Shown here: positions 9,983 through 19,178 of the stretch, one piece after another
How positions within the stretch are numbered: position 1 is the stretch's first letter
How the letters are laid out: each line of letters begins with the position of its first letter
DNA from: Rhodanobacter sp. FW104-R8
Lineage (GTDB): Bacteria > Pseudomonadota > Gammaproteobacteria > Xanthomonadales > Rhodanobacteraceae
Direction: 5' to 3'
Assembly: GCF_001617365.1 (NCBI RefSeq)
Contig: NZ_LVJR01000025.1
Span: 1 to 64,000 of the forward strand
DNA length: 64,000 nt
Notes under the pieces: generated by a model
Database searches by the model: none
Told to the model about the DNA's origin: nothing
What the model saw: the letters and a program-made list of their open reading frames with translations, nothing else
Position numbers and translations under genes: made by a program

Positions 9983-11767
9983 TCAGTCGCCGGCCTGCTC
10001 GGCCGCGTGGTCGTGGAACTGCATGCGGTACAGCGCGGCGTACTGCCCGCCCAGCGCGATCAGCTCGGCGTGGTTGCCGCGCTCGATGATGCGGCCCTGG
10101 TCCATCACCGCGATCTGGTCGGCGCCCTCGACGGTGGACAGGCGGTGCGCGATCACCAGCGTGGTGCGGTCGCGCATCAGGCGCTGCAGGGCCTGCTGGA
10201 TCAGCTGTTCCGACTCGGTATCGAGCGCGCTGGTGGCCTCGTCCAGCACCAGGATCGGCGCGTTCTTCAGGATCGCGCGGGCGATCGCAATGCGCTGGCG
10301 CTGGCCGCCGGACAGCATGTTGCCGCTTTGCCCGACCTGGGTATGGATGCCTTGCGGCATGCGCGCGATGAACTCCATCGCGTTGGCCGCCTCGGCGGCG
10401 GCCACGATTTCCGCCTCGCTGGCGCCGGCCAGTTCGCCGTAGGCGATGTTGTTCGCCACGGTGTCGTCGAACAGCACCACGCCCTGCCCGACCCAGGCGA
10501 TCTGCCGGCGCAACGAGGCCAGCGTGTAGTCGCGGTAGTCCTCGCCGTCCAGCGCGATGCAGCCGGCACTCGGCTCGTAGAAGCGCGGCAATAGGCTGAC
10601 CAGGCTGCTCTTGCCGCTGCCGGAACGCCCGACCAGCGCGGTCACCGTGCCCGGCGCGCAGGCCAGGTCGACCCCGCGCAGGGCCTCGAAATCGTTGCGC
10701 GGATAAGTCAGCCGCACATCCTCGAAGCGCAGGTCGCCGCGCGTGCGGACCAGCTCGCGGGTGCCGCGGTCGACTTCCGGCGGCATGTCGATGACCTCGA
10801 ACAGGTCCTCGGCCGCGGATACGCCGCGCTGGATGTTCGCCTGCACGTTCGCAAGCCGCTTCAGCGAGGGCATCAACGCCCCCATCGCCGTCAGCACGGT
10901 GACGAACACGCCGGGGGAAATGTTCGCGATCACGTCGGGCCGCGTCGCCAGGAACACCAGCACCGCCAGGGCGACCGCGGCGACGGACTGGATGGCGGTG
11001 CTGGCGGTCGCATTGGTGGCGGCGATCTTCAGGTTGAGCCGACGGGCACGGTGGGTCACCTCGTCGAAACGGGCAGCCTCGTGTTGCTGCCCGCCGTAGA
11101 CGCGCACTTCGTGGTGGGCATTGACCGACTCGTCCACCGCGCCGGTGATCGACCCCATCATGCCCTGGATGCGTCGGCTGATCAGGCGATAGCGGCGGCT
11201 CACCATGGTGGCGATGAAGGCAATGGCGGGCACCATCACCAGCAGGGCCATGGACAGGTAGGCGCTGTTGCTCAGCATCACGTACAGCATGCCGATGACC
11301 GTGACGCCTTCGGTCACCATGATCTTCACCGCATCGGTGGACGCCGAGGCCACCTGCTCGCTGGTGTAGGTGACGCGCGAGATCTGCTGTCCCGACGGCT
11401 CATTGCCGAAGAACGTCGCCGGCAGCCGCAGGTAGGCGGCGAACACGTCGCGCTGCATCGCCTGCACCACGTTGCGCCCGATGTAGGCGATGCCGTAGCT
11501 GCTGACGAAGGTGCCGATGCCGCGCACCGCGAAGATGCCGACGATCCAGATCGGCATCCAGAAAATCAGGTAGGCATCCTTCTTCGCGAACAGGTCGTCG
11601 ATCATCGGCTTCAGCTTCTGGGTGAAGGCCGCCAGTGCGCCGCCATCCAGAACCATGCCGACCAGGGCGATCAGCCCCATCAGCCAATAGCGTTTCGTGT
11701 AGCCGAGCAACCGCGCGTAGACGCGCCAGGTCTGCGCGTCCCACACGGCGACCTTCCCGCCATTCAT
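9983..11767 (-). CDS. msbA: Lipid A export ATP-binding/permease
   Basis: A 594-residue half-transporter of the ABC exporter class that flips core-lipid A across the inner membrane. Residues about 20-320 hold six TM helices. The C-terminal nucleotide-binding domain has Walker A GRSGSGKSS, signature MLSGGQRQR, Walker B LVLDEATSALD and the switch His in LVIAHRLST. Its ATG overlaps the exbD stop (ATGA, 11764-11767), showing translational coupling in an exbB-exbD-msbA-lpxK operon. Confidence 0.95.
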   Translation of the reverse strand: MNGGKVAVWDAQTWRVYARLLGYTKRYWLMGLIALVGMVLDGGALAAFTQKLKPMIDDLFAKKDAYLIFWMPIWIVGIFAVRGIGTFVSSYGIAYIGRNVVQAMQRDVFAAYLRLPATFFGNEPSGQQISRVTYTSEQVASASTDAVKIMVTEGVTVIGMLYVMLSNSAYLSMALLVMVPAIAFIATMVSRRYRLISRRIQGMMGSITGAVDESVNAHHEVRVYGGQQHEAARFDEVTHRARRLNLKIAATNATASTAIQSVAAVALAVLVFLATRPDVIANISPGVFVTVLTAMGALMPSLKRLANVQANIQRGVSAAEDLFEVIDMPPEVDRGTRELVRTRGDLRFEDVRLTYPRNDFEALRGVDLACAPGTVTALVGRSGSGKSSLVSLLPRFYEPSAGCIALDGEDYRDYTLASLRRQIAWVGQGVVLFDDTVANNIAYGELAGASEAEIVAAAEAANAMEFIARMPQGIHTQVGQSGNMLSGGQRQRIAIARAILKNAPILVLDEATSALDTESEQLIQQALQRLMRDRTTLVIAHRLSTVEGADQIAVMDQGRIIERGNHAELIALGGQYAALYRMQFHDHAAEQAGD

Positions 11768-12195
11768 TTGCCCCGGCCCGGCTTGCTCGGCGTGGTGGCG
11801 ATCGACAGCCGGGTGAAGCCGAGCTGGCCCAGCGCGTCCATCGCGGTGACCACGTCCTGGTGCGGCGTGTTCGCGTCGGCGCGGATCGTCACCTGGCGCT
11901 CGCGGTCGTCGCCCGCGTTGCGCGCGATGGTCTGCTTCAGCGCCTCGATGCCCTCGCCCATCACCTCGTCGCTGCCCACGAAGAAACGGCCGTCGCGGTC
12001 GATCATCACGGTCAGCGCCGGGGCGTTCATGTCGCGATCCTGCGTGCTCGCCTGCGGCAGGGTCACCTGCAGGCGCGAGTGCTGCACGAACGTGCTGGTC
12101 AGCACGAAGAACATCAGCAGGGTCAGCAGCACGTCGATCAACGGGATCACGTTGATCTCGAAGTCGTCGCCGCGGCGGTCGTTGCCGATACGCAT
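11764..12195 (-). CDS. exbD: ExbD/TolR-family biopolymer transport protein
   Basis: A 143-residue inner-membrane protein with one N-terminal TM helix and a periplasmic domain. The helix carries the proton-pathway aspartate (IPLIDVLLTLL, Asp21), followed by the typical FVLTSTF stretch and the ExbD C-terminal fold (VTIRADANTPHQDVV). With the MotA/TolQ/ExbB protein encoded just upstream it should form a proton-driven motor. Which outer-membrane process it powers is not shown; location next to msbA-lpxK is usual in this order and need not mean lipid A transport. Confidence 0.93.
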   Translation of the reverse strand: MRIGNDRRGDDFEINVIPLIDVLLTLLMFFVLTSTFVQHSRLQVTLPQASTQDRDMNAPALTVMIDRDGRFFVGSDEVMGEGIEALKQTIARNAGDDRERQVTIRADANTPHQDVVTAMDALGQLGFTRLSIATTPSKPGRGK

Positions 12196-12203
12196 GGGTG
12201 CGC

Positions 12204-12869
12204 TCAGCCTGCGCCCGGCACGGACGGCGCCGGCGTGCGCCGCGGGCGCGCCGGTACCGCCGCCGCGGGGGACAGGGTCAGGTCGTCGAGCAGGGCCGTG
12301 GCCTGCTTCTCCATCTCCACGCGGTAGCCGGCCACGCGCGAGCGGAAGTAGCGGTGCAGCACATAGGCCGGGATCGCCACGGTCAGGCCCGACGCGGTGC
12401 AGATCAATGCCTCGCCGATGCCGCCGGCCATCTTGGCCGGGTCGCCGATGCCGCCGGCCATCACTTCCATGAACATGCGGATCAGGCCGATCACGGTGCC
12501 GAACAGGCCCAGCAGCGGGCCGATCAGCGCGATCGTGCCCAGCGTGTTGAGATAGCGCTCCATCCGGTGGACGACATGCCGGCCGGTATCCTCGATGCGC
12601 TCCTTGATCAGGTCGCGCGACTGCCGGCGCACGACCAGGGCGGAGGCCAGCAGCTCGCCCAGCGGCGAGCCGTTGGCCAGGGTGTCGAGATGGCCCGGGT
12701 CGAGCTGGCCGGAACGCGCCCATTCGCGTACTTCCTCGCCCAGCCCCGGCGGCAGCACGGACTTGCGGCGCAAGGTCCAGCAACGCTCCAGCACGATCGC
12801 CAGGGCAATCGCCGAACAGATCAGGATGGGCACCATCGCCCACCCGCCAGCCATCAGAATCTCCAGCAC
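12204..12869 (-). CDS. exbB: MotA/TolQ/ExbB proton channel family protein
   Basis: A 221-residue inner-membrane protein with three TM regions (about 9-28, 113-135, 158-180) and the family pattern LGTIALIGPLLGLFGTVIGLIRMF. It is the proton-channel partner of ExbD, encoded 8 bp downstream. The start is taken as the GTG at 12869 because MLEILMAGGWAMVP lines up with the usual N-terminus of Xanthomonad homologues; an ATG at 12854 with GGAG 6 nt upstream is an alternative. Confidence 0.92.
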   Translation of the reverse strand: MLEILMAGGWAMVPILICSAIALAIVLERCWTLRRKSVLPPGLGEEVREWARSGQLDPGHLDTLANGSPLGELLASALVVRRQSRDLIKERIEDTGRHVVHRMERYLNTLGTIALIGPLLGLFGTVIGLIRMFMEVMAGGIGDPAKMAGGIGEALICTASGLTVAIPAYVLHRYFRSRVAGYRVEMEKQATALLDDLTLSPAAAVPARPRRTPAPSVPGAG

Positions 12870-12953
12870 TTTTCGACCCCGGACGCGCTACCTGACAGGA
12901 AGCGCGCATCATAGCAGTCCCGCCGGCCCGTACTGCGGCAGGCGTGGCATTCC

Positions 12954-15254
12954 TCATTCGCGCCAGTAGCGCGGCCGGCGCTGGCGCCAGCCGGCATCGC
13001 GCCGCGGCGGAGCATCGGCGGGGAAATCCAGCGGGATGGCGCCCAGTTCCGCCGTATTGAATACCGGCACGCGGGCGTCGGCATAGCGCGCCAGCACCTC
13101 CGGTTTCGGATGGCCGAAGCGGTTGCGCCAGCCCGCCGACACCACCGCCAGCGGCGGCTGCAGCGCCGCGATGAAGGCCGCTCCGGACGAGGTCTTACTG
13201 CCGTGATGCGGCACCAGCAATACCGGCCGCGGACCGGGGCCCAGCGCCGCCGCGACCCGGGATTCGGTCGCCGTGCTGATGTCGCCGGCCAGCAGCAGGC
13301 GTCCGCCGCGCCCCTCGACCAGCAGCACGCAGGAACTGTCGTTGTTGCGGTCGCCCTCGCCGGGGACCGGCCCCAGCACCCGGAAATGCACGCCGTCCCA
13401 TTGCCAGGCCTGGCCGGCTTCGCACTGCTGCGTCGGCATGCGCATCCGCGACGGCTCGCCCGCGTAGCGTTGCGCCCGCGGAAACGCGCCGGCCACCGCC
13501 CCGGCACCGCCGGCGTGGTCGTTGTCGCCGTGACTGATCATCAGCATGTCCAGCCGCGCGATGCCCAGCGCGTGGATCGACGGCAACACCACCGCCTCGC
13601 CCAAGTCGAAGCCCGACGGGTAGCGCGCGCCGGCGTCATAGACCAGGGCATGCCCGCGGGTGCGCAGCAGTACCGACAGGCCCTGCCCCACATCCAGCAC
13701 CCAGGCCTGGAACGCTCCCTCCGGCGGCCGCGGGTTCGGCGGCCACAGCAACGGCAGGAACAGCAGCAGCCCGAGCCAGCGCAGCGGCACGCCGCGCGGC
13801 AGGAACAGCCACACTGCGCCGAACAGGGCCAGCGCGAGCGCATGCAACTGCACCGCGGGCAGGTACCAGTTCGCACCGGGCCAGGTCGCCAGGTGCTCCA
13901 GCAGCCACCATTGCGCATGCACGATCCACGCTGCCAGCCACAGCACCGGCCCGGCCAGCGGCGGGCACAGTCCCAGCATCAGCATGCCGGCCAGGGTCGA
14001 CGGCACGATCACGAAGCTGACCACCGGCACCGCGACCAGGTTCGACAGCGCGCCCACCAGCGAGGCCTGGCCGAAGAACCACAGGGTCAGCGGCAGCAGC
14101 GACACCGTCATCACCAGTTGCCCGGCAGACAGCTCGTGCAGGAACGCGCGCAGGCCGCGGCCGCGCGACTGCAGGCAAAGCATCAAGAACGCCACGCCCA
14201 CGAACGACAGCCAGAACCCCGCCGCCAGCACCGCCAGCGGATCGGCCAGCAGGATCGCGATCATCGCCAGCGCCAGCGACTGCGGGCCGCTGCCGGCGCG
14301 CCGGCTGCAGCGCGCCAGCGCCACCACCGCGATCATCAGCAGCGTACGCACGGTCGGCAGCCCGAACCCGGCCAGCGCGCTGTACGCGCCGGCCACCAGC
14401 AACGCCGCCGCGGCTTGCGCCTGCGGCCGCGGCAGCCACAGGCCCAGCCGCGGCCACAACGCGTAGACCAGCAACGCCAGCCATACGCCGAACACCGCCG
14501 CCACACCGACGTGGAAGCCGGAGATCGCGATCAGGTGCGAGACCCCGTTCGCGCGCGCCACCGCCCAGTCGTGCGGCTGCAGCCCGCGCGTGTCGCCCAC
14601 CGCGAACGCCTGCAGCAGGGCCGCGTCGCGGCGGTCGGGCACGCGCGCCGCGATGCCGCGGGCCACCGCGTCGCGCACGCCGTCGACGCACCAGGGCGCG
14701 CCGCCGAGCGGCGCGTTGTCGGGATCGTCGCGCACATAGCCGGTGGCGACGATGCCGCGCTCCAGCGCCGAACGTTCGCTGTCGGCGCCGCCGGGGTCGA
14801 TCAGCCCGCGCGGCCGCCTCAGGCGCAGCTGCAGGCGCCAGCGGCTGCACGGCGGCAACGCCGGCGCGTCCTCGTACCAGGTCACGGTGACGCGACCGCG
14901 CAACGCGACCGGCTCGCCGTCCGCGGTGGCCCGTTCGACGTGCAACGTGAAGCGGCTGGCATCCGGGTGCGCCAACGGCAGGTCGGCGATGGTGCCGACG
15001 ACGGCGAGATCGCGCCCCTCCAGCGCCGGCGGCAACCGCGACTCCATCGCCAGGCCGCCGCGCCACGCCGCCCACACGATGCCGCACAGCAACCAGGCGA
15101 GCCAGCGCCAGCGCGGGCAGCGCCAAGCCAGCAGGACGATGATCGGCAACGGCAGGCCCAGGCACCAGCGCGGCGGCAACTGCGGCAACCATTGCACCAG
15201 CAGCACGCCGGCCAGCAGGGCCACGGCCGCCGTGGTCGCCGTCAATCGCCTCAT
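12954..15254 (-). CDS. comEC: DNA internalisation competence protein ComEC/Rec2
   Basis: A 766-residue polytopic membrane protein that carries single-stranded DNA across the inner membrane during transformation. It has an N-terminal hydrophobic region with a soluble OB-like domain (about 60-170), a central Competence domain with many TM helices (HLIAISGFHVGV), and a C-terminal metallo-beta-lactamase domain with HGDNDHAGG and a later VPHHGSKTS. The start MRRLTATT at 15254 gives a proper N-terminus; a 30-residue upstream extension is unsupported. An 84-bp gap separates it from exbB. Confidence 0.93.
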   Translation of the reverse strand: MRRLTATTAAVALLAGVLLVQWLPQLPPRWCLGLPLPIIVLLAWRCPRWRWLAWLLCGIVWAAWRGGLAMESRLPPALEGRDLAVVGTIADLPLAHPDASRFTLHVERATADGEPVALRGRVTVTWYEDAPALPPCSRWRLQLRLRRPRGLIDPGGADSERSALERGIVATGYVRDDPDNAPLGGAPWCVDGVRDAVARGIAARVPDRRDAALLQAFAVGDTRGLQPHDWAVARANGVSHLIAISGFHVGVAAVFGVWLALLVYALWPRLGLWLPRPQAQAAAALLVAGAYSALAGFGLPTVRTLLMIAVVALARCSRRAGSGPQSLALAMIAILLADPLAVLAAGFWLSFVGVAFLMLCLQSRGRGLRAFLHELSAGQLVMTVSLLPLTLWFFGQASLVGALSNLVAVPVVSFVIVPSTLAGMLMLGLCPPLAGPVLWLAAWIVHAQWWLLEHLATWPGANWYLPAVQLHALALALFGAVWLFLPRGVPLRWLGLLLFLPLLWPPNPRPPEGAFQAWVLDVGQGLSVLLRTRGHALVYDAGARYPSGFDLGEAVVLPSIHALGIARLDMLMISHGDNDHAGGAGAVAGAFPRAQRYAGEPSRMRMPTQQCEAGQAWQWDGVHFRVLGPVPGEGDRNNDSSCVLLVEGRGGRLLLAGDISTATESRVAAALGPGPRPVLLVPHHGSKTSSGAAFIAALQPPLAVVSAGWRNRFGHPKPEVLARYADARVPVFNTAELGAIPLDFPADAPPRRDAGWRQRRPRYWRE

Positions 15255-15384
15255 GCCGCCCGCCCGTCCATCCTGGAAGAGCCCCGAGCCTAGCGCCCCG
15301 GCGGCGGCGATGCGGATGAAAAACACGTAGGCGGACGCCGGCATCCGCCATCGCCCGCACCAGCGCGGGATTCACCCGCGGGGT

Positions 15385-16098
15385 TCAGGCCTTCGGGCTT
15401 TCCTGCAGCGCACCGTTGTGCAGCACCAGGGTGCGGTCCATCTTCGCCGCCAGGTGCGGGTCGTGGGTGACCAGCACAAAGCTGGTGCCGATCTCGCGGT
15501 TGAGTTCCAGCATCAGCGCGTAGACCTGCGCGGCATTGCCCTCGTCGAGGTTGCCGGTGGGCTCGTCGCCGAGCACGCAGGCCGGTCGCGTGACCAGCGC
15601 GCGGGCCACCGCGCAGCGCTGGCGCTCGCCGCCGGACAGCTCGGACGGCTTGTGGTGCGTGCGCCTACCCAGGCCCACCCGCTCCAGCAGGGCAACGGCT
15701 TGCTGCTGCGCCTCGGCGATCGCGGTGCCGCGGATCAGCAGCGGCATGCACACGTTCTCCAGTGCGGTGAATTCGGGCAGCAGGTGGTGGAACTGGTAGA
15801 TGAAGCCGAGCGAGCGGTTGCGCACGCGGCCGCGCTCGGCGTCGGACAGCTTCGACAGCACGCGGCCGTCGACTTCCACCTCGCCGGCGCTCAGCGTGTC
15901 CAGCCCGCCGATGATGTGCAGCAGGGTGCTCTTGCCCGAACCGGAAGCGCCGACGATCGCCATCGTCTCGCCCCGCTTCAGGGTGAAGCTGACGTCGCTC
16001 AGCACGTCGGTGCGCAGGCCGCCCTCGTCGTAGGTCTTGGCGACGTGGCTGGCGCGCAGCACGTTTTCGGTCGTTGGGTTCATGACGGCCTTATTCAT
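15385..16098 (-). CDS. lolD: Lipoprotein-releasing ABC transporter ATPase
   Basis: LolD powers release of outer-membrane lipoproteins from the inner membrane to LolA. The 237-residue ATPase has Walker [10 protein letters not shown] (50-58), the LolD-typical [18 protein letters not shown] segment, signature LSGGERQR and Walker [14 protein letters not shown]. The D-loop and H-switch (LVTHD) are intact. The start codon overlaps the end of lolC by 8 bp, so the permease and ATPase are coupled. Confidence 0.95.
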   Translation of the reverse strand: MNKAVMNPTTENVLRASHVAKTYDEGGLRTDVLSDVSFTLKRGETMAIVGASGSGKSTLLHIIGGLDTLSAGEVEVDGRVLSKLSDAERGRVRNRSLGFIYQFHHLLPEFTALENVCMPLLIRGTAIAEAQQQAVALLERVGLGRRTHHKPSELSGGERQRCAVARALVTRPACVLGDEPTGNLDEGNAAQVYALMLELNREIGTSFVLVTHDPHLAAKMDRTLVLHNGALQESPKA

Positions 16099-17332
16099 AG
16101 CGCAGCGCCTGCGCCGGCTGCGTGCGCGAGGCGCGCCACGCGGGGTAGAGGGTGGCCAGCAGCGAGAACGCGAAGGTCAGGAGCGCGGTCCAGCCCACGT
16201 CGCTCCACAGCAGGCGGCTCGGCACCTCGCTGATGTAGTAGACGTCCGGCGACAGGAAGGTGACGTGGAAGGTGTGCTCGATCCACTTGATGATGCCCGG
16301 CAGTTTCCACGACAGCAGCGAGCCGAAGCCCACGCCGAAACCGATCCCTACGAAACCCACCAGCACGCCCTGCACCATGAACATGCCCATGATGCTGCGC
16401 GGGGTGGCGCCGAGCGTGCGCAGGATCGCGATGTCGGCCTGCTTGTCGGTGACCAGCATCATCAGCATCGAGATCAGGTTGATCACCGCGACCAGGATGA
16501 TCAGCGACAGGATGATGAACATCACCATCTTTTCCATCGACAGCGCGGCGAACAGGTTCGCGTTGGTGTCCATCCAGGTCTGCACCCGGTAGACCTGGCC
16601 CAGCTGGTCGGCCAGCTCGCGCGCGACCGGACGGGCGTTGAACAGGTCGTCGAGCTTGAGGCGGATGCCGGTGGGGCCGTCGAGGTCGTTGAGCTTCTCG
16701 GCATCGCCCATGTTGACCAGGGCCAGGCCGGAATCGAACTGCTCCATGCCCAGTTCGAACGTGCCCACCACGTGGAAGCTGCGCATGCGCGGCACGCTGC
16801 CCATCGGCGTGGCGCGCAGCTGCTGCACGGCCATGGTGACCCGGTCGCCGACGGCCACGCCGAGCGTCATCGCCAGCTCGCGGCCCAGCACGATGTTCCA
16901 GCTGCCCGGTGTCAGTTCGCCGAGCTTGCCCTCGATCATGTGCTTGTCGATGTCGACGACCTTCGGCTCCTGCGCCGGTTCGATGCCGCGCACCAGCGCG
17001 CCGCTGGAGCGCCGCGCCAGCAGCATTGCCTCGCTCTCCACGTAAGGCGCGGCACCGAGCACGTGCGGGTTCGCCTCGGCGACCTGCAATGCGCGCGGCC
17101 AGTCCTGCACGCTCTGGCCGACGCCGGAGACGGTGGCATGCGAGATCGCGCCGAGGATGCGCGAGCGCATCTGGTAGTCGAAACCGTTCATCACCGACAT
17201 CACCGTGATCAGCGCGACCACGCTGATCGCGATGCACACGATCGACACGGTGGAGATGAAAGAGATGAACTGGTTGCGCCGCTTGGCGCGGGTGTAGCGC
17301 AGGCCGATGAAGAGTTCGAGCGGTCGGAACAT
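16091..17332 (-). CDS. lolC: Lipoprotein-releasing ABC transporter permease (LolC/LolE)
   Basis: A 413-residue inner-membrane permease starting [25 protein letters not shown], a hallmark of LolC/LolE. One TM helix precedes a large periplasmic domain (about 50-265), followed by three C-terminal TM helices of the FtsX type. Only one permease gene is seen next to lolD; the partner may be elsewhere, or this may be a single LolF-like permease acting as a homodimer. The ATG at 17332 was chosen from this N-terminus. Confidence 0.92.
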   Translation of the reverse strand: MFRPLELFIGLRYTRAKRRNQFISFISTVSIVCIAISVVALITVMSVMNGFDYQMRSRILGAISHATVSGVGQSVQDWPRALQVAEANPHVLGAAPYVESEAMLLARRSSGALVRGIEPAQEPKVVDIDKHMIEGKLGELTPGSWNIVLGRELAMTLGVAVGDRVTMAVQQLRATPMGSVPRMRSFHVVGTFELGMEQFDSGLALVNMGDAEKLNDLDGPTGIRLKLDDLFNARPVARELADQLGQVYRVQTWMDTNANLFAALSMEKMVMFIILSLIILVAVINLISMLMMLVTDKQADIAILRTLGATPRSIMGMFMVQGVLVGFVGIGFGVGFGSLLSWKLPGIIKWIEHTFHVTFLSPDVYYISEVPSRLLWSDVGWTALLTFAFSLLATLYPAWRASRTQPAQALRYE

Positions 17333-17429
17333 GGGCGGGTCGCTTGTGGGGATCGCAGGGCGGGCCGCCCGGACGGGCATTATCAGGTATTCGTTCGGAC
17401 CGCGCTGGAGCGTTGAAGTTGCCGCCCGG

Positions 17430-17870
17430 TCAAAGGCGCGGCACGGCCTCGCCGGGCTGCACGGTCGCCAGGCGCATGCGCAGGCGACGGCGGATGTCCG
17501 CGTCGCTGTTGTCCGGCACCAGCAGCAATGCCTGCGCGCCCTGCTCCGCCGTGCGCAGGCGCAGCAGCACGAAGAACACGCCGTACACCCGGAACGAGGC
17601 CAGCGTGGCCGGTACGTCTTCGTGGCTGCGCAGGTGCAGCGTCCAGGCGCCGTCGGCACCCCAGCCGGCGGCCGTGACGGGATCCGCGGCGAGCCGGCGC
17701 AACCGGCGCCAGGTCGCCAGCGCCACGGCCACCGCCAGCAGCAGCTTCAGCCACGCGGGCAGCGCGCTCAGCGCCACCGCCAGCACCGCCAGCGCGGCGA
17801 CCAGGACCAGGGCCCGCCGCAGCCACCGCGACGGCCGGTACTCAAAGCCGATGGCGGGCGCGGATGTCAT
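17430..17870 (-). CDS. YgfX-like membrane protein
   Basis: A 146-residue protein with two adjacent TM helices near the N-terminus (ALVLVAALAVLAVALSALPAWLKLLLAVAVALATW) and a cytoplasmic C-terminal domain. This layout, and a start that overlaps the end of sdhE by 29 bp, match ygfX (cptA) next to ygfY/sdhE in other proteobacteria. In E. coli the pair was once described as a toxin-antitoxin; with sdhE clearly an FAD assembly factor that reading is doubtful. The ATG at 17870 is one possible start; 17909 is another. Confidence 0.7.
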   Translation of the reverse strand: MTSAPAIGFEYRPSRWLRRALVLVAALAVLAVALSALPAWLKLLLAVAVALATWRRLRRLAADPVTAAGWGADGAWTLHLRSHEDVPATLASFRVYGVFFVLLRLRTAEQGAQALLLVPDNSDADIRRRLRMRLATVQPGEAVPRL

Positions 17871-18090
17871 CGATGATCGCCTGCCAGTCCGCCCGCTCGG
17901 GGCGTGCATGGCCCATCACCCAGTCCCACAGGTCCGGGTCCTGCACGTCGAGCAGTTCGTCGAACGCCTGCCGCTGCGCTTCGCCCGCACCGGCAAAACA
18001 GTCATCCAGCCAGCCGCCGAACAGCGCGTCCAGCTCGCGGGTACCGCGGCGGGTGCGCCAGCGCAGGCGCTTGATGCGTGCAGCGTCCAT
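17842..18090 (-). CDS. sdhE: FAD assembly factor SdhE
   Basis: An 82-residue soluble protein that promotes covalent FAD attachment to SdhA. The key family motif RGxxE is present as RRGTRELD, followed by an acidic helix bundle (LLDVQDPDLWDWVMG). Length fits the family exactly. The gene lies about 200 bp downstream of sdhB on the same strand, so it belongs with the succinate dehydrogenase genes. Start MDAARIKRLRW at 18090 gives the family N-terminus. Confidence 0.92.
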   Translation of the reverse strand: MDAARIKRLRWRTRRGTRELDALFGGWLDDCFAGAGEAQRQAFDELLDVQDPDLWDWVMGHARPERADWQAIIDDIRARHRL

Positions 18091-18118
18091 AAGATCAAAG
18101 CGCGCGTAGCGCCTCCTT

Positions 18119-18262
18119 TGCCTCCTCTCCCCGCCGGGGAGAGGATTGAGGTGAGGGGTCAATCTTGCGGCATACCTGCGCCGGAAAGAAAGCTTCGACT
18201 ATCTTTCCCGCGAACACCCGCCCCTCATCCGCCCTGCGGGCACCTTCTCCCCGGAGGGAGAA
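18119..18262. repeat. Intergenic palindromic repeats between sdhB and sdhE
   Basis: Two hairpins lie in the 206-bp gap. One pairs CCTCTCCCC with GGGGAGAGG (near 18120-18143). The other pairs CCTTCTCCC with GGGAGAAGG (near 18240-18262). They belong to the same visual family as the repeats at 73-185 and 34990-35117. On an mRNA joining sdhB to sdhE they could act as stabilisers or partial terminators; this is an inference. Confidence 0.65.
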
Positions 18263-18296
18263 GGAACACGGTGTCGCCGCTTCGCGACGACGCGGC

Positions 18297-19079
18297 TTAC
18301 GCGGAACGCCGCTCCACCATCAGCTTCTTGATCTCCGCGATCGCCTTGGCCGGGTTCAGTCCCTTCGGGCAAGTGCGCGTGCAGTTCATGATGGTGTGGC
18401 AGCGGTACAGCTTGAACGGGTCTTCCAGGTCGTCCAGGCGCTCGCCGGTGGCTTCGTCGCGGCTGTCGACGATCCAGCGGTGGGCCTGCAGCAGGATCGC
18501 CGGGCCGAGGTACTTGTCGCCGTTCCACCAGTAGCTGGGGCAGCTGGTGGAGCAGCAGGCGCACAGGATGCACTCGTACAGGCCGTCGAGCTTCTTGCGG
18601 TCTTCCGGCGACTGCAGGCGCTCCTTGTCGGGCACCGCACTCTGCGTGCGGATCCACGGCTTGATCGATGCGTACTGGGCGTAGAAATGGGTGAGGTCGG
18701 GCACCAGATCCTTCACTACCGGCATGTGCGGCAACGGGTAGATCTTCACGTCGCCCGAGGCCGCCTTGTCGATGGCGCAGATGCAGGCCAGCGTGTTGGT
18801 GCCGTCGATGTTCATCGCGCACGAGCCGCAGATGCCCTCGCGGCAGGAACGGCGCAGGGTCAGCGTGGGGTCGATCTCGTTCTTGATCTTCAGCAGCGCG
18901 TCCAGAACCATCGGACCGCACGCGGCCAGGTCGACCTCGTAGGTGTCGATGCGCGGGTTCTGGTCGTCGTCCGGACTCCAGCGATAGATCCGGAAGGTAC
19001 GCGGCTTCTTCGCGTCCTTCGCCGGCCAGTGCTTGCCCGGCTGGATCTTGGAATTTTTCGGTAAGCTGAACTCGCCCAT
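18297..19079 (-). CDS. sdhB: Succinate dehydrogenase iron-sulfur subunit
   Basis: A 260-residue electron-transfer subunit that carries electrons from SdhA to the membrane quinone site. All three cluster-binding motifs are intact: the [2Fe-2S] ligands in CREGICGSC with a later Cys in ACIC, the [4Fe-4S] motif [12 protein letters not shown], and the [3Fe-4S] set including [14 protein letters not shown]. It follows sdhA after a 99-bp gap holding short repeats, which is unusual because these genes often nearly touch. Confidence 0.97.
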   Translation of the reverse strand: MGEFSLPKNSKIQPGKHWPAKDAKKPRTFRIYRWSPDDDQNPRIDTYEVDLAACGPMVLDALLKIKNEIDPTLTLRRSCREGICGSCAMNIDGTNTLACICAIDKAASGDVKIYPLPHMPVVKDLVPDLTHFYAQYASIKPWIRTQSAVPDKERLQSPEDRKKLDGLYECILCACCSTSCPSYWWNGDKYLGPAILLQAHRWIVDSRDEATGERLDDLEDPFKLYRCHTIMNCTRTCPKGLNPAKAIAEIKKLMVERRSA

Positions 19080-19084
19080 GGTTT

Positions 19085-19175
19085 TACGTCCGGGATTCGG
19101 GATACGGGATTCGGGATACGGTCAACGCGGTGCGGGAGCCGGCTGTGCCGCATCCCGCATCCCGATCCCGGCTCT
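19085..19175. repeat. Short GGGATTC/GGGATAC repeats in the sdhA-sdhB gap
   Basis: Direct copies of a 7- to 8-bp unit (CGGGATTC, CGGGATAC) run from 19090 to 19123, with inverted copies (CATCCCG, GATCCCG) at about 19150-19170. A similar cluster (ATCCCGAATCCCG) is at 39873-39892. These iterated units are common in Xanthomonadales intergenic DNA. The inverted layout could fold as a hairpin in the sdh mRNA. Confidence 0.65.
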
Positions 19176-19178
19176 TGC

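Noticed and set aside
13110-15293. 727-codon plus-strand open frame opposite comEC (and similar long frames such as 184-1524)
   Set aside because: They are arginine/glutamine/histidine-rich shadows of high-GC genes, with no domain and no independent ribosome-binding signal.
17430-18090. ygfX-sdhE as a type IV toxin-antitoxin pair
   Set aside because: The small protein is clearly SdhE (RGxxE motif, next to sdh genes), so its main role is FAD assembly; toxicity of the partner cannot be judged from sequence.
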